Positions 16,013 to 24,682 of a stretch of DNA of 64,000 bases are shown piece by piece. The translations under genes and the position numbers were made by a program. The DNA is from Bacteroidota bacterium (GTDB lineage Bacteria; Bacteroidota; Ignavibacteria; Ignavibacteriales; Ignavibacteriaceae), in the NCBI GenBank assembly GCA_021815405.1, contig JAKAGV010000002.1:186001-250000 (forward strand), read 5' to 3'. Every line of letters starts with the position of its first letter. The stretch's first letter is position 1. The notes under the pieces are model-generated. The model made no database searches. It was not told where the DNA came from and was given only the letters and a program-made list of their open reading frames with translations.

Positions 16013-16444
16013 CTAACCTTTTAACTTTTGTTCAAGCTGCAATATGAAGTTTTTAGCATAATCAAGCGCCTGCTGCATTTCTTCCCATCCATGCCCGTCA
16101 TAATCTTTTTTATGTAATAAAATATCTGCGGCCTCTGATAGCTTTTCTAAAATTGTAAATAAATCATAAGGACGGTCTGACATAACCACCCCTCTAACAC
16201 CCTTCTGATAGGCTTCGGTTAGGCATTGCTCAAAATGTTTCCAAATTATTTCTGGATTATCTTTTGTCCAAATCCAAAGTCTATTAAAATTATGAAAATC
16301 TAAAAATAATTTTTTCTTTTCTTCAATGAATAATCCTAACTCTACCGGACACTTTTTGTGGGTTATTATTTCATCTTTCCAAAGAATATATTTTTCGTTA
16401 TCCTTAATTTCTTGACCGCAATTTTCGCAAATAAAGGGATTCAT
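16013..16444 (-). CDS. Zinc-ribbon hypothetical protein
   Basis: This is a 143-residue protein. An N-terminal treble-clef/zinc-ribbon half is seen in FICENCGQEI and, about 20 residues later, HKKCP. The rest is helical and ends in an Gln/Glu/Lys helix. Function is unknown. It abuts its neighbours by 2 nt (upstream stop within start) and 2 nt (downstream). Confidence 0.65.
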   Translation of the reverse strand: MNPFICENCGQEIKDNEKYILWKDEIITHKKCPVELGLFIEEKKKLFLDFHNFNRLWIWTKDNPEIIWKHFEQCLTEAYQKGVRGVVMSDRPYDLFTILEKLSEAADILLHKKDYDGHGWEEMQQALDYAKNFILQLEQKLKG

Positions 16445-16641
16445 TATTTTCCCTCCACCACCCTTTTCCTAATAAACTTTACTTCCTTATCTGTCGAAAT
16501 CTGCTTAGCTAATTGTTTTAAAATATCTTCTTTCTTTAATTCCAAAACTCCAATTATATCCAATGCAGTCATGCCCTGTACTTTTGTATCTATTTTTAAT
16601 CTATCTTCGTTTTCAGTAGCTATCATTATAAGTTTTTTCAT
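16444..16641 (-). CDS. Small conserved phage protein (65 aa)
   Basis: Begins MKKLIMIATENEDRLKIDTKVQGMTALDIIGVLELKKEDIL. I recall small phage proteins of this general build (a strand pair, then a helix 'DIIGVLEL') from Bacteroidota, but the role is not known. The TAA overlaps the next ATG (TAATG), coupling the two genes. Confidence 0.6.
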   Translation of the reverse strand: MKKLIMIATENEDRLKIDTKVQGMTALDIIGVLELKKEDILKQLAKQISTDKEVKFIRKRVVEGK

Positions 16642-16659
16642 CTCTTATCCGTTATGTTT

Positions 16660-16681
16660 GGGCGGGAATGTCTACCCGCCC
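16660..16681. terminator. GC-rich hairpin in the 16642-16799 gap
   Basis: GGGCGGG (16660-16666) and CCCGCCC (16675-16681) form a perfect 7-bp stem with an 8-nt loop in otherwise AT-rich non-coding DNA. Neither side is followed by a clear T tract, so it may be a pause, processing or protein-binding site rather than a strong intrinsic terminator. Confidence 0.4.
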
Positions 16682-16799
16682 ATTGTTTGTTACAGAAAAA
16701 TATTTAGAGAAATTCAAATCTTTTTACTATCTCATTAAGCCTTCTCCTTTCCTTTGTTTGTTGTTAATTAACTCCTTGCATTTTACTTTTTGAGAGTAT

Positions 16800-17057
16800 T
16801 TAATATCTTAACTTAATTTTATTGTCATGCCTTCTGCCTGCTGCGCCGCCTAATCCTAGACCCTTCATCGCGCTTTCATATATCTCATCTTTCAAAAACG
16901 ATACCTGCCCCGGGCTGAGCTCGCCGGTTTCTTCAAACTGCTCTTTGTATGCCTTAAACATTATTGCCTTTGCCGGATCCTCTTTCCTCAATGCCTTTAT
17001 GTTTTCCCCGATAAATTCGATAATATCTTTTATGCGCCTCTTTTCTCCTTCGCTCAT
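16800..17057 (-). CDS. Hypothetical protein downstream of SbcC-like gene
   Basis: This 85-residue helical protein (IIEFIGENIKALRKEDPAKAI, FLKDEIYESAMKGLGLGG) has a basic C-terminal end. It overlaps the SbcC-like stop by 4 nt (ATGA), so it is likely co-translated. The family is unknown. Confidence 0.6.
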   Translation of the reverse strand: MSEGEKRRIKDIIEFIGENIKALRKEDPAKAIMFKAYKEQFEETGELSPGQVSFLKDEIYESAMKGLGLGGAAGRRHDNKIKLRY

Positions 17058-19813
17058 GCCGCTTCATTCCTTACCGTTACTTTGCCGTCTTCTAACACAA
17101 TCTGCTGCGGGATATATTCTAGTAGCTCCTGCCTGTGTGTTATCAAAAAGGTATTGTAAACTCCAATCCTCTTATGCGCGTTCTCTATCATCTCTATAAA
17201 ATGCTTTGCGTTTCCTGCGCTCAAAGCTCCGTCTCTCTCATCCAGGAATATTGCCGGTATATTAAATCCTCTTTCCTTTTGGTAAAAGATAAGCGCAAGC
17301 TGCAATGCCGTCTCAACCCATATCTGCTCGCCTCCGCTCTTCTTCCTTATGTCCGCCGCCCTATTGGGTCCAATTACATTGATATCAAATATTTCTTTCA
17401 GCTTCTTCCTATCCTCTGTCCATTCTACCGTCTGCATTGCTATCCTGAACTTATTCTCGAAGAATTCTAGAAACTCATTCGCAATTTTTGTTATCGGCAC
17501 TCCTGCATTTTCCAGCTTCAATACCGGTATTCCGGTCTTGTCAAACGCCCTTATTAAAAAGTTTCTGTCGCTTATCTCTCTCTGCGCAAACTGTATCTCG
17601 GCTTCTTTTGCTGCGAGCGTGTCCTTATTCTTCTGAAGCCTCGTTAGGCTGGCTTGCTTTTCTGCTATATCCTTTTGTAAGTTAAGTATATCGCTTCTCA
17701 GTCTGTTAATGGTTTCAATTAAGCCTGTTAAATCCCTTTCTTTTAGGTAAATATCGTCTTTTAGGCTCTTAACCTTTTGAGAAGCTTCTTTATCTAGTTT
17801 TAGGTTTAGTATGTTAATTTCTTCGTCTAGTGAATTTATTTTAGGTGTATATTTATCTTTAACGCCTAAAGCCCTATCGTCGTAAAGCTTTTTAATCCCT
17901 TCCCTCACCGTCTGGATTAAGTGTTTGTTGGTATTTATTTGCTCATTAATAAAATGCAACTTATCTGATAAAGTCTTTTGTATGTTAATAAGCTTATCGT
18001 CATATTCAATAAGGCTTTTCTTCTTCTCCTCTAATAATTTATTAGAGTTAGAAATATTATTCCTTAATAATTGAATCTGCTGCTGTGCGTTTTTTGCGTC
18101 TTCCTGCAGCTTCTCCCAGTTGCTCTTGTTTATCTCTGCTAGCTTTCCCGCAATCTCTTTAATCGCTAGTGATAGTTTTTCCCTGTCCAATTTTAGGTTC
18201 GTAAAACTTCCGTTGTATTTTCTGGATATGTCCGCCGTCTTTTCGCCCATTACCCTCTGCGCTTCCTCATATTCTGCGCCTAGCTTCGTCCTGTGCTCAT
18301 CTGCCTCCCTTATTCCCGATTCTATTGCCGCGGCTTCTTCTGCAAATTTCTTTTCTACCTCCGCCTTAATCCGGTTGTTTTCGTATGCCCTCTTCAAAAA
18401 TATGCAGCTGGCGCCTACCTCCGGTGAGCAGGGTACCTTATTGATCGTCTCTATTGCTTCGTTAATCGTTGTCATGGTCTGATTGTGCGACCTTTCTAAT
18501 CCTTCCTTATCCTTACACAATAGGTCATATTTGCTTTTTGCTTGCTCTACATCCTTGCTTAACCTCGCCGTCTTATCCTGAAGCGCTTTCAGGCCTTCTT
18601 TCTCTTGCTTTTCGCTTTCCTGAAGTTCGGCTACCCGCTGCATTAATTCTTTTTCTTCTGCTAATTTGCCGTTTATCTCCTCCGTTAATTGTTTCTTCTC
18701 CTGTAATTTCTGCTCGATTAAATCTTTGTTCTCCAATATTTTTTCATACCGCGCAATCGAACCGGCCTCTTTATGTATATCATCATTAAGGCTCATTATT
18801 TCAATCTCTACTTTCTCTTTCTCTACTTTTATTGCGCTGCTTTGTAGTCTTTCTGCGTCGTTTTCTTTTTCAAGTTCTTTATTCAGGTTCTCAATTTTTA
18901 TAGCATATTCATTGTTGCGGTCAAACTGTATTAGCTTCTGCTCTTTGTCATTGTTGGCTCCCCATAAATCTGCCTGCATCTCCCGCTCGGCATTGTATTT
19001 CTCTAGCTTTTTTCCATCTATTGATTTTTGTACTCCGTCGTTGCCCTTCTCTATCTCTTCTAGCTTTGATAGCTCAATCTTCTTATCCTGAATATCTCTT
19101 CTTGTGCTTTCAATTGTCTTTTCCGTCTCATCAATAGCGTATTTTAATTTCTCTTCCTCAATCCGCTTTTCGTTTATCGCTGTCTCTGTCCCGGATAAAA
19201 TTTCCAGATCTTCTTTTATTATTTTAACCTCTCCCTCAAGGTTAGCAAGCTTCGTTTCCTCTGTTTTACAAATGTCTTTTTGCTGCCTGCAGAGTTTTTC
19301 ATATTTAATATACCGCAATAGCTCATAAAATATCGCTCTGCGATCCGCCGGCTTTAATTTTGCTATTCCTGAGCTCTTCTGTGCGGCAAACACAGTGTTG
19401 AAATACAGATCCTCGCTTCCAAATAGTTTAATTACTTCCTTATCGTAGGGGCCTTTTTTCCCGTCTAATTCTTTGCTTAGGATAATTCCGTTTTTGTAAA
19501 TATAAGGCTCGCTGTTCCCGCTTAGCCCATCGATTAGAATTTTAAACTCGTAAATATCTCCGTCAATTTCCTTTTTAATTATCCTCCATGAATCCTTCAA
19601 AAAGAAACTATCCTCAAGTTTGCCATCATAAGATACCATGCGCCGATATTCATGCAGGTTCTCAATTAGCGTTGTCTTTCCCCGTCCGTTATCTCCTACA
19701 ATCGCAACTAGCCCCGGCTTTAACCTGGACAAATCCAGATCAACCTGGTCCAGCCCTATCCCGTCATGTATTCCTATCGCCCCCCTCAAACTAAATGAAA
19801 GATATCTCTGCAT
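17054..19813 (-). CDS. sbcC: SbcC/Rad50-like AAA ATPase nuclease subunit
   Basis: This 919-residue SMC-like ATPase would pair with the SbcD-like nuclease at 23037-24242 to process DNA ends and hairpins. Walker A is VGDNGRGKTT at about 39-48. Long coiled coils span about 170-450 and 480-740. The turn between them has PCSPEVGASC in place of the usual CxxC zinc hook. The C-terminal lobe has the signature KKSGGEQ, a Walker B strand AIFLDERDGA and the H-loop ITHRQE. In phages such pairs assist replication and recombination. SbcC and SbcD are separated by five genes, including a helicase. Length is typical. Confidence 0.9.
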   Translation of the reverse strand: MQRYLSFSLRGAIGIHDGIGLDQVDLDLSRLKPGLVAIVGDNGRGKTTLIENLHEYRRMVSYDGKLEDSFFLKDSWRIIKKEIDGDIYEFKILIDGLSGNSEPYIYKNGIILSKELDGKKGPYDKEVIKLFGSEDLYFNTVFAAQKSSGIAKLKPADRRAIFYELLRYIKYEKLCRQQKDICKTEETKLANLEGEVKIIKEDLEILSGTETAINEKRIEEEKLKYAIDETEKTIESTRRDIQDKKIELSKLEEIEKGNDGVQKSIDGKKLEKYNAEREMQADLWGANNDKEQKLIQFDRNNEYAIKIENLNKELEKENDAERLQSSAIKVEKEKVEIEIMSLNDDIHKEAGSIARYEKILENKDLIEQKLQEKKQLTEEINGKLAEEKELMQRVAELQESEKQEKEGLKALQDKTARLSKDVEQAKSKYDLLCKDKEGLERSHNQTMTTINEAIETINKVPCSPEVGASCIFLKRAYENNRIKAEVEKKFAEEAAAIESGIREADEHRTKLGAEYEEAQRVMGEKTADISRKYNGSFTNLKLDREKLSLAIKEIAGKLAEINKSNWEKLQEDAKNAQQQIQLLRNNISNSNKLLEEKKKSLIEYDDKLINIQKTLSDKLHFINEQINTNKHLIQTVREGIKKLYDDRALGVKDKYTPKINSLDEEINILNLKLDKEASQKVKSLKDDIYLKERDLTGLIETINRLRSDILNLQKDIAEKQASLTRLQKNKDTLAAKEAEIQFAQREISDRNFLIRAFDKTGIPVLKLENAGVPITKIANEFLEFFENKFRIAMQTVEWTEDRKKLKEIFDINVIGPNRAADIRKKSGGEQIWVETALQLALIFYQKERGFNIPAIFLDERDGALSAGNAKHFIEMIENAHKRIGVYNTFLITHRQELLEYIPQQIVLEDGKVTVRNEAA

Positions 19814-19834
19814 CCTTAACTCCTGATATTATTT

Positions 19835-20227
19835 TTATAAAAAACTTATCTCTGCCTCTGTTTTAAAATCTAACCAGTTATCACCGATACCGCGTTGAAT
19901 CGTGCGCGTAACTATATCTACCAAGTGATCTGCACCGCCGCACATAGAAGATCCCGGGCAATAACTTCCCGCCTTATATAGTCGCATAGTTTCAATAATT
20001 TCTATCCGCTCTCGCCCATTTAATGGTTCGGCATCTCTGTATTTAATTTTAGATAATTCATAATCGTCTTTCCACGCTATATGATTATATTCGCCCTGGG
20101 TAAAAGCCTTATAAATTTCGTCAACGGCATGTTTCTTTGTGCATATATTGTAGCGGCTGGATGTCCATCTTAAAAAATCTGAAATTGCCTTTTTGGTAAG
20201 TTTCTTTTTAGAAGTTTTCTCTTCCAT
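19835..20227 (-). CDS. Hypothetical protein with Cys pair
   Basis: From ATG at 20225-20227, with GGAG 8 nt upstream, this is a 130-residue protein. A Lys-rich start precedes a helical region (AISDFLRWTSSRY) and a segment YCPGSSMCGGADHLV that holds two cysteines. An in-frame TTG at 20239 is possible but has no ribosome site. A long stable hairpin ends about 25 nt upstream of the ATG. The family is unknown. Confidence 0.6.
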   Translation of the reverse strand: MEEKTSKKKLTKKAISDFLRWTSSRYNICTKKHAVDEIYKAFTQGEYNHIAWKDDYELSKIKYRDAEPLNGRERIEIIETMRLYKAGSYCPGSSMCGGADHLVDIVTRTIQRGIGDNWLDFKTEAEISFL

Positions 20228-20252
20228 AACCAACTCCAATTAAAAATAAAAA

Positions 20253-20329
20253 GCCCCGCCAGAGAAGCGAAACATCTAAGAGTATAAGGTAGGGGAGGAC
20301 CTTATAAAGGATGTTTTCTCTAACGGGGC
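20253..20329 (-). ncRNA. Multi-stem hairpin, candidate small RNA or attenuator
   Basis: Four successive stems nest in 77 nt: GCCCCG/CGGGGC (20253-20258 with 20324-20329), AGAGAA/TTCTCT (20261-20266 with 20316-20321), AAACATC/GATGTTT (20270-20276 with 20310-20316) and TATAAGGT/ACCTTATA (20283-20290 with 20299-20306). An 8-nt loop closes them. On the minus strand the last arm runs straight into TTTTTATTTTT, a terminator-like tail. A copy of the recurrent promoter-like motif lies about 85 nt upstream on that strand. This would make an RNA of roughly 150 nt. Exact ends are unknown. Confidence 0.55.
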
Positions 20330-20414
20330 GTGTAATATTTAATTTCTTCTGCGACAACCTAACTCCTTAATGTTTCGCTTCACTAACTTAAAAATATTTT
20401 CTGATAAAAGCAAT

Positions 20415-20426
20415 AGTATGTTAATT
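20415..20426 (-). promoter_or_regulatory. Recurrent TTAACATA motif, copy 7
   Basis: Reads AATTAACATACT on the minus strand (10 of 12 matches) at the end of the helicase gene and ahead of the hairpin element at 20253-20329. Confidence 0.4.
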
Positions 20427-22061
20427 TTTTTCTAACATTTTTTCAAAATGCTTCTTCCTTTTCTCCAGCTCAAATAGTGTCTCTATGCTTATCGGCTTCC
20501 CTCCCGCTCTCATGTATTCTTTATGCGCAATGTCCCAGTCAATCTCGCCCCCGTTCTTTCTCTTTATTGCAATCTTCTTTGCCAGCTCGTTTATCTCATC
20601 CCTTATCTTATTCTTTCTAACGTAAATCGGCACTGCATCTTCTTCCTGCGCCTTCCTCTTTGCCGTGGACACCGCAATCTTATTGGCGTATGCTATCGGA
20701 AGATTAAACATAGATGTCAGCTTATCGCTTAATCCTAATTCCAATTGCACTTTGTCTGTCACTATGCTGCTCACCGCTGCAAATTCTTTCTTCGCCCTCT
20801 CCTTCTCTTCTTCCTTTGTCTGCTTTTCTTTCGGCGGCTTATTCCCGCTCTCGGCTTTGTCTAAAGCATGCTCTCTCTCTTCTTCTATCTTCGCCGCATA
20901 TTCTACTAACCCGCTGTCCTTCGGTACAAATAAATAGGCATCCTGCGCCTGCAGAAAATTTAATATCCTTACAAACCTTCCTACCGCCTGCCTAAAAAAT
21001 AATTCGCTTCTTATGTTTGTGGCATATACTCCTACCCTTAGCCTCGGAATATCCACCCCCTCGCTTATCATCTTTACGCATACTATCCACTTCGTCGCCG
21101 TCTCCCGGAATTCCTTTATCTTCTTGCTGCTCTCTTTATCGTCGCTCAAAACTACTACAGGTATCTCACCCGTCATGCCTGCAATTAAATTTCCTATCTT
21201 CCTTGCATGTTCCTGGTCTATTGCAAATACAAGCCCCGCCGCGTCTGTGTGGAATTCCTTCTCTCTTATCTCAAGTAGCTTCTCGTGTGCATCCGATATC
21301 ATATGCCTTAAAAATTCACCGTTGGGATCTAGTGCCGTTTTTAGCCTCTCGCTGCTTTGAGAAGCATCCAGCAAATCTTCAAAATTATGCTTGTAATTTA
21401 CTCCGTCTGTTATCCATTCCATTATTCCGTCGTAGGCCGGGAAGTGGACCGCTCTGCATACATTATCCATAATTGCATCCTGGTATGAATAAGCATAATC
21501 CGCCTTACTTACATTGTGCTCATCATAAGTAACAAACGGAATCGGGTTATCATCTCTCCTAAACGGCGTTCCCGAAAGTCCTAATCTAAAGTAAGCATTC
21601 TCAAACGCAAACTTTACCGCATCTCCCCATGTCAGGCTGTCTCCCGCATGGTGGATCTCATCTAGTATAACAAAAGCCTTTTTCCCATCCGTTAATCTTC
21701 TGTAAACCTCCGCATTCATCCCTACCGCCGCATACGTTACCACAATACCATGATAATCATTTGTCTCTGCTCCCTGGTCGTTGCTAAAATTGGGATCCAA
21801 ATCAACTCCGTAAAGAAAAGCATCCTCCGCCCATTGCTTCTTTAGGTGATCCGTCGGCACTACTATAATAAGCCTCTCTGCAAATCTAAGTGACAAGAAT
21901 TTATGTGCAATCCTCATAGCCGCTCTTGTCTTCCCTGCGCCCGGCGTAGCCATGCTCAAAAAGTCCTTCGCCCCTGCGTCATACTTCTTCATGCACTCCG
22001 TATAATTCTCATCCTGCCATCTCCTCAGCGGGTGAACCCATATATTATGCAGCTGCCTCAA
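20421..22061 (-). CDS. SF2 DEAD/DEAH-box helicase
   Basis: This 546-residue ATP-driven helicase has all the key SF2 motifs. Motif I is SMATPGAGKT at about 37-46, motif II (DEIH) appears in VILDEIHHAGD, motif III-like LGLSGTPFRRDD, and motif VI QAVGRFVRI. The middle (VSKADYAYSYQDAIMDNVCR, GLVFAIDQEHARKIGNLI) is typical of phage UvsW/restriction-type helicases. A charged Lys/Glu segment follows motif VI. It probably remodels branched DNA during replication or recombination, fitting its position between the SbcC- and SbcD-like genes. The ATG overlaps the upstream stop (ATGA). Confidence 0.92.
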   Translation of the reverse strand: MRQLHNIWVHPLRRWQDENYTECMKKYDAGAKDFLSMATPGAGKTRAAMRIAHKFLSLRFAERLIIVVPTDHLKKQWAEDAFLYGVDLDPNFSNDQGAETNDYHGIVVTYAAVGMNAEVYRRLTDGKKAFVILDEIHHAGDSLTWGDAVKFAFENAYFRLGLSGTPFRRDDNPIPFVTYDEHNVSKADYAYSYQDAIMDNVCRAVHFPAYDGIMEWITDGVNYKHNFEDLLDASQSSERLKTALDPNGEFLRHMISDAHEKLLEIREKEFHTDAAGLVFAIDQEHARKIGNLIAGMTGEIPVVVLSDDKESSKKIKEFRETATKWIVCVKMISEGVDIPRLRVGVYATNIRSELFFRQAVGRFVRILNFLQAQDAYLFVPKDSGLVEYAAKIEEEREHALDKAESGNKPPKEKQTKEEEKERAKKEFAAVSSIVTDKVQLELGLSDKLTSMFNLPIAYANKIAVSTAKRKAQEEDAVPIYVRKNKIRDEINELAKKIAIKRKNGGEIDWDIAHKEYMRAGGKPISIETLFELEKRKKHFEKMLEKN

Positions 22062-22336
22062 TCCTTGTGCTCTCTTTCGGTTTTAACTCGCTCATCTGTG
22101 CTTTTTAATAACTCTAATAATGACTGCAGTCTAATTTTTATTATTGGATCAGTGTTCTCTTCTTTTAAAATTTCCTCTAAATCAAGAGCATATCCCAAAC
22201 AGTTGTCTCCCCTTATAAATAATCCCCGCCAATCATCTCCAAATTGTATTATTCCTGTTTCTACTCTCGGATCTTGCATTGCTAAACTTCTTATACCATT
22301 TTCCGTCTTAATTTCCGTATATATTATCTTTTCCAT
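22058..22336 (-). CDS. Hypothetical protein
   Basis: This is a 92-residue protein. A beta-rich N-terminal half (IIYTEIKTENGIRSL, GIIQFGDDWRGLFIRGD) precedes a helix (DLEEILKEENTDPIIKIRLQSLLELL). It is coupled to the helicase by a 4-nt overlap. I know no family. Confidence 0.55.
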   Translation of the reverse strand: MEKIIYTEIKTENGIRSLAMQDPRVETGIIQFGDDWRGLFIRGDNCLGYALDLEEILKEENTDPIIKIRLQSLLELLKSTDERVKTEREHKD

Positions 22337-22345
22337 AAATAACTC

Positions 22346-22777
22346 CTATTTTTTGCTATCATCTTCTATCGCATAAGTCTTAATCAAGTCCCAGCGCTTT
22401 CCAGGTTGCGCTATCTCCCTAGCTCTTTTTAAGGCCTCTTCCTCACCCAGTTTGTTAATATTAAAATTCTTTTCGTGAACATTGCCGGTAGCGTCATAAT
22501 AAGTTGCCCGGTAATACCTAAAGATTTTTCCTTCTTTTGACCTAATTTCTCTATACTTTAAATTTTCACAAATATAATTCTCTTTGAACTCTCTATAAAT
22601 TAATTTGTAGTATTTATCTCGAAATTTTACTGCCATCTCATATGCTTTTTCTTTGCTGCCATATTGGGCAGCACTAAATGATTTTGTTAGGTGTACAGTC
22701 CATTCGCCCTGTTCGGTTCCTTTTTTATTCCGGTTTCTTTTCCGCCAAACCAAATTCCTTGTTTCAGGTCTCTTCAT
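22346..22777 (-). CDS. AP2-like DNA-binding domain protein
   Basis: From ATG at 22777 (overlapping the upstream TGA) this is a 143-residue basic protein. Two segments follow the AP2-like rhythm of three strands plus a helix with aromatic and Ala/Arg positions. The first is GEWTVHLTKSFSAAQYGSKE with KAYEMAVKFRDKYY. The second is YYRATYYDATGNVHEKNF with EEALKRAREIA. Phage AP2-like domains bind DNA and are often found in homing endonucleases and integrases, but no nuclease domain is seen here. The assignment rests on pattern only. Confidence 0.6.
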   Translation of the reverse strand: MKRPETRNLVWRKRNRNKKGTEQGEWTVHLTKSFSAAQYGSKEKAYEMAVKFRDKYYKLIYREFKENYICENLKYREIRSKEGKIFRYYRATYYDATGNVHEKNFNINKLGEEEALKRAREIAQPGKRWDLIKTYAIEDDSKK

Positions 22778-23037
22778 ATTTTGTCCCCCCAAATTTTTTC
22801 AGCATAGAACCCTCGGTGCTTGAATTTCCTACCGCAACCATTACACACCAATACCGCCGTCCATCCAGGTATTCCCCCTTCGTCCCTATCGCCTTTGGCT
22901 CCCCAGTGCTCGTCTTTCATAATAGCAACTCTATGTAGATGCTTGTCTATAAATTCAGGATTAGAACACTCCGCCTTAGTTCTTTTAGGACTATCCCAAC
23001 CAAAATCCGGCGTAATATTATTTATAAATCCTTCCAT
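22774..23037 (-). CDS. Hypothetical protein with small zinc-knuckle-like motif
   Basis: This is an 87-residue protein. The C-terminal half contains TAVLVCNGCGRKFKHRGF, with a CxxC, and a cysteine and several histidines lie earlier. It may bind zinc. It overlaps the SbcD stop by 1 nt and is coupled to the AP2-like gene downstream. Confidence 0.55.
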   Translation of the reverse strand: MEGFINNITPDFGWDSPKRTKAECSNPEFIDKHLHRVAIMKDEHWGAKGDRDEGGIPGWTAVLVCNGCGRKFKHRGFYAEKIWGDKI

Positions 23038-24242
23038 TATCCCTCTGCCTCCGCCGTCTCTGCCTCAAATATTTTCTTCTCAATGCTTCTTGTTATCTCC
23101 TCCCCCGTTACCTTCCCGTATTCCTTTACTTCCTCCAGTAAGTTCCTAGCCTCCATTATAGCCTCGCTCCTGCTTTCCCTCTGGACCGGAATCACCGTCG
23201 GGTCTATCTTTACATCCTCTCCAAATATCTGCCTTATTTCTGCTTCCTTCTCTTCCGTTATTAAATTCTTTTCATTCTCCGGTATTGTGTATTTGAACCT
23301 AACCTCTGCATTCTTCGGAATGTGGTTTTCATAAACAAATTTTCCGTCCTTAAACTCTGCCGTTACATCTACCATTGGCCTTGCTGCTATAAGCGGGATA
23401 TGCTCTGGAATTACCGCCCCGCCCTCTATATTCAGCACTGTGAAATATTTCTGTTCTATTTCCCCCCAGCTTTTGTTGTAAGGGCATCCTAGGTACCCCA
23501 TAATCGGAGTTATATCCTGCGCTAAATGTATATGCCCTAAAGCATAATAATTAGCTTTTGCCCTCATCAAGCTAAGGGGTGAAATAATAATATCCTGCCC
23601 CTTAATTGACTGCCCGGTACTAATCCTGGCGCCCTGCACATTCAGGTGGGCCGCCATAATTTTGGCGCAGCTGTATCTATCATTCAGCAAACCAAAAACA
23701 TCCATAAGCCCGTCAAATGCCGCTCCATAATCAAAATTATTCTCGTCAATACTCTGCTCTTTCACTAGCATTGCCTTATTGGGGTAAGGCATCATATTAA
23801 ATATTATCTCCGGCATTACTCCGTCTTGTATTATTTTCGCCGGCTCTTCCCTTAATAAATCCACATACTTAATCTCTGGCTTTCCCTGGTAAATCCCGGT
23901 TTCATAAAAAGCCAAACTAACAGGATCTTCAAAGGCTAAAATGTTCGGCGCAAGTTTATGCAGTAAAGATACACTCCCTGGTGCATCATGCTGGTTATTA
24001 CCCTTCGTAATAACTACATACTTTACAAGTTGTGCAAAACCTCTTAGATAATGATGTATCAGCTCTACGCCCGTATCGCTCTTATAGTTCTGTACTGAAT
24101 CCAATATGTCTCCCGCAATCGCCATATAATCAATTTTTACTTCTGCCGCATATTCCATTATCTGATCCAGTGATCTTCCAAGCTTCTCCTGGTGCTTCGG
24201 ATTACTGTCTGAATGTAAATCCGCTAATGGTATTATTCGCAT
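23037..24242 (-). CDS. sbcD: SbcD/Mre11-like metallophosphoesterase nuclease
   Basis: This 401-residue calcineurin-like nuclease is the partner of the SbcC-like ATPase. Metal-binding motifs occur in order: ADLHSDSN (D-x-H) at 7-14, AGDILD at about 44, TKGNNQHD (the GNHD position with an inserted residue pair) at about 79, AAHLNVQGA at about 190 and LGHIHLAQ (GHxH) at about 225. The C-terminal part is a capping domain with a charged helical end that would meet the SbcC coiled coil. It overlaps the YkgJ-like gene by 10 nt. Confidence 0.9.
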   Translation of the reverse strand: MRIIPLADLHSDSNPKHQEKLGRSLDQIMEYAAEVKIDYMAIAGDILDSVQNYKSDTGVELIHHYLRGFAQLVKYVVITKGNNQHDAPGSVSLLHKLAPNILAFEDPVSLAFYETGIYQGKPEIKYVDLLREEPAKIIQDGVMPEIIFNMMPYPNKAMLVKEQSIDENNFDYGAAFDGLMDVFGLLNDRYSCAKIMAAHLNVQGARISTGQSIKGQDIIISPLSLMRAKANYYALGHIHLAQDITPIMGYLGCPYNKSWGEIEQKYFTVLNIEGGAVIPEHIPLIAARPMVDVTAEFKDGKFVYENHIPKNAEVRFKYTIPENEKNLITEEKEAEIRQIFGEDVKIDPTVIPVQRESRSEAIMEARNLLEEVKEYGKVTGEEITRSIEKKIFEAETAEAEG

Positions 24243-24682
24243 ATCACTAACTCCTTTTCTTCTTTTAATTGAACTTCTTTTGGTGCGGCCACTATCCTTT
24301 GGCAGTTTTTATACCAACATTTATATCCATAAGGAAACTTGCTGCACATCTGTGGTCTATATTCGTATATTTTGCAATCTCCGCTTACCTCATCAAAATT
24401 TTTACAAGTATAATGATGTAGTTGCTCTCGAACTAAATTTCCATTTACATCGCAATTAAACTCGCCTAGATAAATCACCATTTCCGGGACAATCGATATA
24501 TCTGATTTTAACCATTTTATATTCTCCGCCGTCCTTTCGGCACTGGATGAAAACCGCCTTACCCATTTCCGGTGCTCTTTCAATGATGCTGCTTTTCTTG
24601 CTTTCATCTCCTCGGGTGATTCCGGTAGCGTAAAGTCCCTGCAGCAATGCCCCGCGCATCTCTTTATCTCAGTTTCTTCCAT
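24233..24682 (-). CDS. YkgJ-like cysteine-cluster protein
   Basis: This is a 149-residue protein. CAGHCCRDF near the start and YTCKNFDEVSGDC then YEYRPQMCSKFPYG give the C-x3-CC ... C ... C-x-x-x-x-RPxxCxxFP pattern of the YkgJ family. That pattern is believed to bind zinc or an iron-sulfur cluster. The biochemical role is unknown. Such genes appear in phages as well as in chromosomes. Confidence 0.85.
   Translation of the reverse strand: MEETEIKRCAGHCCRDFTLPESPEEMKARKAASLKEHRKWVRRFSSSAERTAENIKWLKSDISIVPEMVIYLGEFNCDVNGNLVREQLHHYTCKNFDEVSGDCKIYEYRPQMCSKFPYGYKCWYKNCQRIVAAPKEVQLKEEKELVICE

Noticed and set aside
20222-20372. A TTG-started 49-codon frame across the large hairpin (AAGGAG upstream)
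   Set aside because: Codons through the stems are dictated by the inverted repeats and the product has no sensible composition. The structured RNA explanation is better.
24456-24659. A 67-codon minus-strand frame inside the YkgJ-like gene
   Set aside because: It lies fully within a gene with conserved cysteines in another frame and has no ribosome site.
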